NCBI GenBank assembly: GCA_905215755.1
Contig: CAJMRE010000048.1
Location: 1 to 11,957, forward strand
Reading direction: 5' to 3'
DNA from: an uncultured bacterium
Lineage (GTDB): Bacteria; Actinomycetota; Coriobacteriia; Coriobacteriales; Coriobacteriaceae
Length of the DNA: 11,957 nucleotides
Shown here: positions 7,534-11,957 of the stretch, piece by piece
Layout: the number at the start of each line of letters is the position of its first letter
Position numbering within the stretch: the first letter of the stretch is position 1
Position numbers and translations under genes: made by a program
The notes under the pieces: model-generated
Told to the model about the DNA's origin: nothing
Databases searched by the model: none
The model's input: only the letters and a program-made list of their open reading frames with translations

Positions 7534-7589
7534 TCCGGGACATGCTTGAGGCCCGCGGCGGCCACGGTTGCCACGGGACTGATTGGAGA

Positions 7590-7626
7590 GGCGGGTCATC
7601 TCTTTTGGGAGATGGCCCGCCTTTTT
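7590..7626 (+). terminator. Intrinsic terminator of the pst operon
   Basis: A 13-bp stem (arms 7590-7602 and 7609-7621, one T-G wobble) closes a TTTTGG loop and is followed by TTTTT at 7622-7626. It lies 56 nt after the pstB stop. Twelve bases of its 3' arm and T-run, GGCCCGCCTTTT (7614-7625), recur directly at 7638-7649, so a partial duplicate 3' arm is present that could pair with the same 5' arm. Confidence 0.92.
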
Positions 7627-7696
7627 GTGTCGTGTGCGGCCCGCCTTTTCGCTGCTATTATGGACAACGTTGAATTTCTACGAAGGAGCAGGGCAT

Positions 7697-9556
7697 ATGG
7701 CGATTCTTTTGGGATGCGATTCCGTCAGCCTAGAGTTTCCCACCAAGCATATTTTCGATAGCGTGACGCTCGGCGTGGGCGAGGGCGACCGTATTGGTAT
7801 TGTCGGTAAAAACGGCGACGGCAAGTCGACGCTGCTGAGCGTGCTCGCCGGCACGCTGGAGCCCGACGACGGCCGCGTGACGCATCGTCGCGGCACCACG
7901 ATCGGCCTGCTCGGCCAAAAGGACCAGCTTGTCGACACCGACACCGTGCACCATGCCGTCGTGGGCGACACGCCCGAGTATGAGTGGGCGTCGAGCCCCC
8001 GCACGCGCCAGATCCTCGCCGGTCTCATTAGCGATGTGCCCTGGGAGGGCACGGTGGGCGAGCTTTCGGGTGGCCAGCGCCGCCGCGTGGACCTCGCGCG
8101 CCTGTTGATCGGCGACTACGACGTGCTCATGCTCGACGAGCCCACTAACCATCTGGACATGCGCACCATCAACTGGCTTGCACGCCATCTTAAGGCTCGC
8201 TGGCAGCGCGGCCAGGGTGCCATGCTCGTGGTCACGCACGACCGCTGGTTCTTGGACGAGGTCTGCACCAGCATGTGGGAGGTCCACGACGGCCAGGTCG
8301 ATCCCTTCGAGGGCGGCTATTCGGCATACATCCTGCAGCGCGTGGAGCGCGACCGCATGGCCGCCGTTACCGAGGAGCGCCGTCGCAACATGGCGCGCAA
8401 GGAGCTCGCGTGGCTGAGCCGCGGTGCCCAGGCTCGTTCCACCAAGCCCAAGTTTCGCGTGGATGCCGCTCGTGAGCTGATCGCCGACGTGCCGCCCGTG
8501 CGTGACGAGCTGGAGCTCAAGCGCCTGGCCGTGAGCCGCTTGGGCAAGCAGGTTATCGATGTGGTCGACGTGGATGCCGGCTATGCCGATACCGACGGCG
8601 CGCCCAAGCAGGTGCTCACCGATGTGACCTGGCTCATTGGTGCGGGCGACCGCTATGGCCTTTTGGGCGAGAACGGCGCCGGTAAGTCGACGCTGCTCGA
8701 CGTGATCCAGGGCAAGATTGAACCCACGCGCGGCCGCGTGAAGATTGGCCAGACAGTGCGCTTTGGCGTGCTGTCGCAGCAGCTCGAGGAGCTCAAGCCC
8801 TACATGGGCGACACGATCCGCGAGGTGCTCGGCAACTATAAGAAGTACTACGTCATCGACGGCAAGGAGACTTCGCCCGAGAAGCTCTGCGAACGTCTGG
8901 GCTTTACGACGCAGCAGCTCTGGAGCCGCATCGGCGATCTTTCGGGCGGCCAGCGCCGTCGCCTGTCGCTGTTGCTGACGATTCTGGACGAGCCCAACGT
9001 GCTCATCCTGGACGAGCCGGGCAACGACCTGGATACCGACATGCTCGCGATTGTCGAGGACCTGCTGGACGGCTGGCCCGGCACGCTGATCCTGGTGACG
9101 CACGACCGCTTTTTGATGGAGCGCGTGACCGACCAGCAGTGGGCGCTGCTCGACGGCCACCTGACGCATATGCCCGGTGGCGTGGACCAGTACCTGCGCC
9201 TGTGCAACGCTACCGCCGAGGGCGAGCCCGTGGGCGCGCCGAGCGCCAAGACCGGCACGTTCGACACCGGTGCCGCGGCAGCTGCGGCCGAAAAGCCCAA
9301 GTCGAGCGGTCAGCCCAACGGCCTGTCCAACGCCGAGCGCCAGAAGCTCCGCCGCGAGGTGAGTTCGCTCGAGCGCAAGATGGAGACGCAGCGCACCCGC
9401 GTTGAGGAGGCCGAGGCAGCAATGGCCCAAGTCGATCCCACCAACTACACGGCGCTCGGCGAGCAGCAGGCAAAGATCGACGAGGCTCACGCTGCCATGG
9501 ACGAGCTGGAGATGGCGTGGCTCGAGGCGAGCGAAAAGCTCGAGGGCGAGGAGTAG
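7697..9556 (+). CDS. ABC-F family ATPase, Uup-like
   Basis: This 619-residue soluble protein has two ABC cassettes and no membrane segments, so it is a translation-factor-like ABC-F protein and not a transporter. Cassette 1 has Walker A GKNGDGKST (37-45), signature LSGGQ (123-127) and Walker B VLMLDEP (142-148). Cassette 2 has Walker A GENGAGKST (324-332), signature LSGGQ (415-419) and Walker B VLILDEP (435-441). The interdomain linker (about 215-290) is Arg/Lys-rich, with LSRGAQARSTKPKFR, a stretch typical of Uup. After an Ala/Gly/Ser-rich tether (about 510-545) the last 75 residues are charged heptad-like helices, matching the Uup C-terminal coiled coil. In cassette 2 the usual PTNDLD after Walker B reads PGNDLD. 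The ATG at 7697 is preceded by GAAGGAG (7682-7688). Uup-like proteins act on ribosomes or branched DNA intermediates; antibiotic resistance cannot be inferred here. Confidence 0.93.
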   Translation: MAILLGCDSVSLEFPTKHIFDSVTLGVGEGDRIGIVGKNGDGKSTLLSVLAGTLEPDDGRVTHRRGTTIGLLGQKDQLVDTDTVHHAVVGDTPEYEWASSPRTRQILAGLISDVPWEGTVGELSGGQRRRVDLARLLIGDYDVLMLDEPTNHLDMRTINWLARHLKARWQRGQGAMLVVTHDRWFLDEVCTSMWEVHDGQVDPFEGGYSAYILQRVERDRMAAVTEERRRNMARKELAWLSRGAQARSTKPKFRVDAARELIADVPPVRDELELKRLAVSRLGKQVIDVVDVDAGYADTDGAPKQVLTDVTWLIGAGDRYGLLGENGAGKSTLLDVIQGKIEPTRGRVKIGQTVRFGVLSQQLEELKPYMGDTIREVLGNYKKYYVIDGKETSPEKLCERLGFTTQQLWSRIGDLSGGQRRRLSLLLTILDEPNVLILDEPGNDLDTDMLAIVEDLLDGWPGTLILVTHDRFLMERVTDQQWALLDGHLTHMPGGVDQYLRLCNATAEGEPVGAPSAKTGTFDTGAAAAAAEKPKSSGQPNGLSNAERQKLRREVSSLERKMETQRTRVEEAEAAMAQVDPTNYTALGEQQAKIDEAHAAMDELEMAWLEASEKLEGEE

Positions 9557-9562
9557 GCGAGA

Positions 9563-10333
9563 ATGATCAAAGCCGCATTTTTCGATATCGACGGCACGCT
9601 GCTGAGCTTTAAGACCCACCGGATTCCGGCGTCGGCGCAGCAGGTGCTCGACAGCTTTCACGAGCAGGGGATTGCGTGCGTGATCGCCACGGGCCGTCCG
9701 ACCTACCAGATGCCGGACTGGCTGTTCGACCTGGGCTGGGATGCGTACATTACGCTTTCGGGCCAGCACTGCTTTGATGCCGAGGGGGTTTACCGCAGCT
9801 GCCCGATCGATTCGGACGACGTCGCGGTGATTGTGGACCAGGTGGCGCAGGGGCGCTACGACTCGCTGTGCATGCAGGGCGAGAACTCGTTTGTGAACCG
9901 CCTGTCCGAGCGCGTGGTGACGGCTGGCAGCAACGCGGGAATCGTCTACCACGAGGAGCCGTTTGAGCACGCCTTTGACGCACCGGTCTACCAGTTTTGC
10001 GCCTTTGTGGACCCGGTCGACGAGCATATCGTGACCGACGCCGTGTCGCATTCGCTCACCACGCGCTGGTGCGACCTATTCTGCGACATTATTCCCGCTA
10101 ACGGCGGCAAGGACCTGGGCGTGGCGGCGACGCTCGAGCGGCTTGGTATCGACGCGAGCGAGGCGATTGCCTTTGGCGACGGCGAGAACGACCTGTCGAT
10201 GTTTGCCGCCGTGGGCACGAGCGTGGCCATGGGCAACGCGCAGGACACGGTGAAGGCTGCGGCGACCTATGTGACGACCGCCGTGGACGACGACGGCATC
10301 TACAACGCCGCGAAGTACTTTGGACTGCTATAG
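9563..10333 (+). CDS. Cof-type HAD-IIB family hydrolase
   Basis: This 256-residue cytoplasmic phosphatase belongs to the Cof/YbiV group. Motif I is FFDIDGTLL with nucleophile D8 and D10. Motif II is IATGRP with T43, motif III is K183 in NGGKDLG, and motif IV is AFGDGENDLSMF with D206 and D210. Between motifs II and III (about 75-175) lies the large C2B cap that defines substrate choice, usually sugar phosphates or flavin and pyridoxal phosphates; the substrate is not predictable here. The ATG lies six bases after the ABC-F stop, with AGGCGAG bridging the junction, so translation is probably coupled to the upstream gene. A terminator follows 16 nt after the stop. It is unrelated to the other HAD gene in the window, which has a different cap type. 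Confidence 0.92.
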   Translation: MIKAAFFDIDGTLLSFKTHRIPASAQQVLDSFHEQGIACVIATGRPTYQMPDWLFDLGWDAYITLSGQHCFDAEGVYRSCPIDSDDVAVIVDQVAQGRYDSLCMQGENSFVNRLSERVVTAGSNAGIVYHEEPFEHAFDAPVYQFCAFVDPVDEHIVTDAVSHSLTTRWCDLFCDIIPANGGKDLGVAATLERLGIDASEAIAFGDGENDLSMFAAVGTSVAMGNAQDTVKAAATYVTTAVDDDGIYNAAKYFGLL

Positions 10334-10349
10334 CTGCGGCTCGGCACTT

Positions 10350-10387
10350 GGGGACACTCCTTGCGGGGCGTGTTCCCATTTTGTTTT
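10350..10387 (+). terminator. Intrinsic terminator after the ABC-F / HAD operon
   Basis: GGGGACAC (10350-10357) pairs with GTGTTCCC (10370-10377) over eight bases including one G-T wobble, and ATTTTGTTTT follows. It starts 16 nt after the HAD stop and separates this operon from the DtxR-family gene. Confidence 0.8.
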
Positions 10388-10416
10388 CGTCCCGCTCGTT
10401 TTGTGAAACACGGCTA

Positions 10417-10462
10417 ACTTTTAGGCAAAGTAGTAAGACATGGGCAACTTTTGCGGTAAAGT
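10417..10462 (+). promoter_or_regulatory. Two operator-like inverted repeats upstream of the DtxR-family gene
   Basis: Two similar sites lie in tandem: ACTTTTAGGCAAAGT (10417-10431) and ACTTTTGCGGTAAAGT (10447-10462). Each has ACTTT / AAAGT half-sites around five or six central bases, and the two start 30 bp apart, close to three helical turns. They lie 54 bp or more upstream of the start codon at 10516, within the likely promoter region, so they are candidate binding sites for the metal-dependent repressor encoded next to them. Binding is inferred from position and symmetry only. Confidence 0.5.
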
Positions 10463-10515
10463 AAGCCGTGGAAAGTATCCAAAGGCTAACTAGCAATCAT
10501 CGCGAAAGGCGGCCC

Positions 10516-10905
10516 ATGGCCCTACGTGAATCCGGAGAAGACTATCTCGAATCGATCTACGTTCTGTCGGAACGCCAGGGCATCGTGCGCTCGATCGACG
10601 TTGCGGAGTACCTCGGCGTAACCAAGGCGAGCGTTTCCAAGGCCATGGCGACGCTGGAAAGCAACGGCTATGTCGAAATGGGCAAGCGCGACGTTCATCT
10701 GACGGAGCGTGGTCTGGAGGTCGCTCGCCAAATGTGGGAGCGTCACTGCTTTTTCGTGGGGCTGCTGGAGGATGCGGGTGTTTCGGCTGAGGTCGCGTCG
10801 CAAGAGGGCTGCCACATGGAGCACTGCCTGAGCGAGGAAAGCTTTGAGAAGCTACGGGCGATGTTGGGACGGGAAGATGTAGCGGGTCCAACAACAGAAG
10901 CCTAA
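10516..10905 (+). CDS. DtxR/MntR family metal-dependent transcriptional repressor
   Basis: This is a 129-residue repressor. Residues 5-60 form the winged helix-turn-helix, with recognition helix around TKASVSKAMATLESNGYV (36-53). Residues 65-120 form the dimerisation and metal-binding domain. There is no C-terminal SH3-like domain, so it resembles MntR more than full-length DtxR. Candidate metal ligands are D9 and E12 in GEDYLES, H77 in ERHCFF, and C99, E102 and H103 in EGCHMEH. An Asp at position 9 is MntR-like, while the Cys at 99 is what DtxR/IdeR carries where MntR has Glu, so Mn(II) versus Fe(II) specificity is unclear. The ATG at 10516 has GAAAGG (10504-10509) upstream. Candidate operators at 10417-10462 suggest autoregulation. 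No metal transporter gene is in view; a mobile element follows instead. Confidence 0.88.
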   Translation: MALRESGEDYLESIYVLSERQGIVRSIDVAEYLGVTKASVSKAMATLESNGYVEMGKRDVHLTERGLEVARQMWERHCFFVGLLEDAGVSAEVASQEGCHMEHCLSEESFEKLRAMLGREDVAGPTTEA

Positions 10906-11061
10906 CTGTCCCACAGTAGCGCGGAGTTCACGCAAAGCGCGAACCAGCGACTGGGACCAGCGGCTCTTTCGGCCAAGTCCATTTCAGCAAAGGAACCCTG
11001 CCAGCAAGCGATGCTCAAGAACCGCCTGCGATGTTACCGCAGGCCGGGACCGGGCTTGTTT

Positions 11062-11090
11062 TTGAAAACACTCCGCAGCGTCACTGATAT
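11062..11090 (+). promoter_or_regulatory. Possible promoter for a non-coding RNA upstream of the transposase
   Basis: TTGAAA (11062-11067) and TGATAT (11085-11090) are separated by 17 bases. The first matches the -35 consensus at five of six positions and the second matches the -10 at only three of six. Transcription would start near 11097, just before the 12-bp hairpin at 11104-11137. This is weak evidence alone and gains interest only from its position. Confidence 0.25.
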
Positions 11091-11096
11091 CTTCTG

Positions 11097-11290
11097 TATT
11101 GAAGACGTCGATGGTGCACCCGTATACCATTGACGTCGACACCATCAGATGCGGACCGCGCGGTGACCCCACATTCCGCTGGCGCCCACAGGGCTGCCCT
11201 CGTTTCCTGACATGTCCCGCGCGGGCCGCGGCGAGCCGAGACCGCCGCATGACCTAATAGGAGCATGGAGCGATACCGCGGACCCGAACA
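11097..11290 (+). ncRNA. Candidate IS110-type bridge (guide) RNA region
   Basis: IS110-group elements encode a structured RNA of roughly 150-250 nt between their left end and the transposase gene; it pairs with donor and target DNA through two internal loops. The region here has the expected place and shape: a 5' stem-loop (11104-11137), then a GC-rich segment closed by ATGCGG / CCGCAT (11149-11154 / 11245-11250) with internal palindromes. The limits given are approximate. The guide loops cannot be assigned without the element ends and insertion site, so this is a hypothesis from synteny and foldability. Confidence 0.3.
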
Positions 11291-11363
11291 ACCGCATTCT
11301 ATCGCGCCCCGTCAGTGTGCCGTCTGCCCGGTCCAGGCGAGCACGGAAAGAACGGAGCGAGAC

Positions 11364-11957
11364 ATGCAAAACGAATCGACACCCGGCGCCCGCGGGCCGG
11401 TCTTCTGCGGGGTCGACACCCACGCCGACTCGCACTGGCTGTACGTCCTGGACTGGAGGGGCCGCAAGGTCCTGTCCCGCCAGTTCCCCGCCGACGCGGC
11501 GGGCTACGAGGCGCTCGCCGGGGCGATCGCGGCGGCCGGGGAGCCGGCCTGCATCGCGATGGAGGGGACGTCTTCCTACGGGGCGGGCCTCACCAGGCAC
11601 CTCGCGTCGCTTGGGATGCCCGTGCGCGAGGCGCTCTCCCCGGCGAGGATGCAGAGGAGGCGCCCGGGGCAGGGAAAGTGCGACGAGTCGGACGCGGAGA
11701 GGGCGGCCCGCGCGGCGATGTCCGGCTCAAGGCTCGGGACCCCCAAGAGCCAGGACGGGTGGGTCGACGGGGTGCGCTGCATGCTCGCGGCGCGCTCCGG
11801 GGCGGTGAAGGCGCGGACCTCGGCGATCAACACCGCGAGGTCGCTGCTCACCACCGCCCCGGAGGGGCTCAGGTCGAGGTTCCGCGGGATGGCGGGGCCG
11901 AGGCTGATGGAGGAGCTCCCCTCCGTGCGCGCCGAGGGCGCGCTGGGCGCCGCGCTC
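11364..11957 (+). CDS. IS110 family DEDD transposase, N-terminal part (runs off the window)
   Basis: The frame is open from the ATG at 11364 to the window edge, giving 198 residues without a stop. The RuvC-like DEDD catalytic residues are visible: D18 in GVDTHADSHW, E67 in AMEGTSSYG, and D107 and D110 in GKCDESDAERAA. MPVREALSPARMQRRRPGQGK (residues about 85-105) is the usual stretch before the last two aspartates. The C-terminal Tnp domain with the conserved serine lies beyond the window, so intactness is unknown. GGAG (11354-11357) supports the start. Half of its Arg codons (11 of 22) are AGG, which neighbouring genes rarely use, consistent with recent horizontal arrival. It is a site-specific recombinase expected to mobilise its own element. 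Confidence 0.9.
   Translation, partial: MQNESTPGARGPVFCGVDTHADSHWLYVLDWRGRKVLSRQFPADAAGYEALAGAIAAAGEPACIAMEGTSSYGAGLTRHLASLGMPVREALSPARMQRRRPGQGKCDESDAERAARAAMSGSRLGTPKSQDGWVDGVRCMLAARSGAVKARTSAINTARSLLTTAPEGLRSRFRGMAGPRLMEELPSVRAEGALGAAL
11364..11957 (+). mobile_element. IS110-family insertion sequence, left part (ends not resolved)
   Basis: The transposase gene and probably part or all of the preceding structured stretch (from somewhere after 10906) belong to an IS110-type element. The left end is not marked by an inverted repeat and the right end is outside the window, so only the coding part is delimited here. Confidence 0.75.

Larger units (their letters stand above)
10906..11363. other. 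458-bp structured non-coding stretch before the IS110-family transposase
   Basis: No gene is supported on either strand. The stretch holds several possible RNA hairpins. GTCCCA / TGGGAC (10908-10913 / 10952-10957) encloses GTTC-CGC / GCG-GAAC (10926-10944). GCCTGCG / CGCAGGC lies at 11024-11030 / 11038-11044. A 12-bp stem with one G-T wobble lies at 11104-11115 / 11126-11137. ACCGCGCGGT is a perfect palindrome at 11155-11164, and ATGCGG (11149-11154) can pair with CCGCAT (11245-11250). The boundary between chromosome and the mobile element lies somewhere in it, but IS110 elements lack clear terminal inverted repeats, so it cannot be placed by eye. Confidence 0.6.

Noticed and set aside
7630..7680. 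Promoter for the ABC-F gene around TATTAT near 7656
   Set aside because: A -10-like sequence is visible but no acceptable -35 lies at the right distance, so it is not listed as a feature.
7730..10051. Very long (773-codon) open frame antisense to the ABC-F and HAD genes
   Set aside because: GC-rich third positions open antisense frames in such genomes. The plus strand has complete ABC and HAD motifs with good start signals, and the antisense product is His/Arg/Ala-rich without any recognisable domain.
10906..10990. Manganese (yybP-ykoY) riboswitch, suggested by AGTAGCG near the metal regulator
   Set aside because: The conserved core and the second half of that riboswitch are not present, and it lies after the regulator with no metal transporter gene following.
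11212..11808. 198-codon plus-strand frame overlapping the transposase start
   Set aside because: Product is an Arg/Ser/Pro-rich shadow; the other frame has the IS110 DEDD residues and a ribosome binding site.
1..11957. CRISPR array, tRNA or rRNA genes
   Set aside because: No regularly spaced repeats and no cloverleaf or rRNA-like segments were seen on either strand.

Overview
The window looks like the chromosome of a high-GC gut actinobacterium of the Coriobacteriia, most like Collinsella. This rests on the GC-rich third positions, the protein sequences and the style of the intergenic repeats. It is inference, since no rRNA or marker gene is present. Most of the window is ordinary housekeeping and transport DNA. 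The unusual parts are the intergenic repeats and the right edge.

Layout. Positions 1-408 are non-coding and AT-richer, ending in a long hairpin. A DegV-family fatty-acid-binding protein lies on the minus strand (409-1269). Everything after it is on the plus strand. A Gph-like HAD phosphatase (1426-2088) and a PepV-type M20 dipeptidase (2143-3579) form a probable pair, closed by a second copy of the same hairpin repeat. A complete high-affinity phosphate ABC transporter follows: pstS (3873-4811), pstC (4837-5745), pstA (5738-6664) and pstB (6661-7533). Overlapping stop and start codons join pstC-pstA-pstB, and a strong terminator closes the operon at 7590-7626. No phoU follows. Next come an ABC-F (Uup-like) ATPase (7697-9556) and a Cof-type HAD hydrolase (9563-10333), coupled by a 6-base gap and ended by a terminator. 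A short DtxR/MntR-family metal-dependent repressor (10516-10905) sits behind two operator-like inverted repeats, which suggests autoregulation. The last 1 kb is a 458-bp structured non-coding stretch followed by the start of an IS110-family DEDD transposase (11364 to beyond the window edge).

How the parts work together. PstS captures phosphate outside the membrane, PstC and PstA form the channel, and PstB powers it. The DtxR-like protein probably senses Mn(II) or Fe(II). The IS110-type transposase is expected to work with a structured guide (bridge) RNA encoded beside it, and the long structured leader at 10906-11363 is the obvious place for that RNA. The other notable signal is a hairpin repeat family used twice as an intrinsic terminator, in both cases oriented to the upstream gene, with compensatory changes in the stem. 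No CRISPR array, toxin-antitoxin pair, phage or recognisable new multi-gene system was seen.
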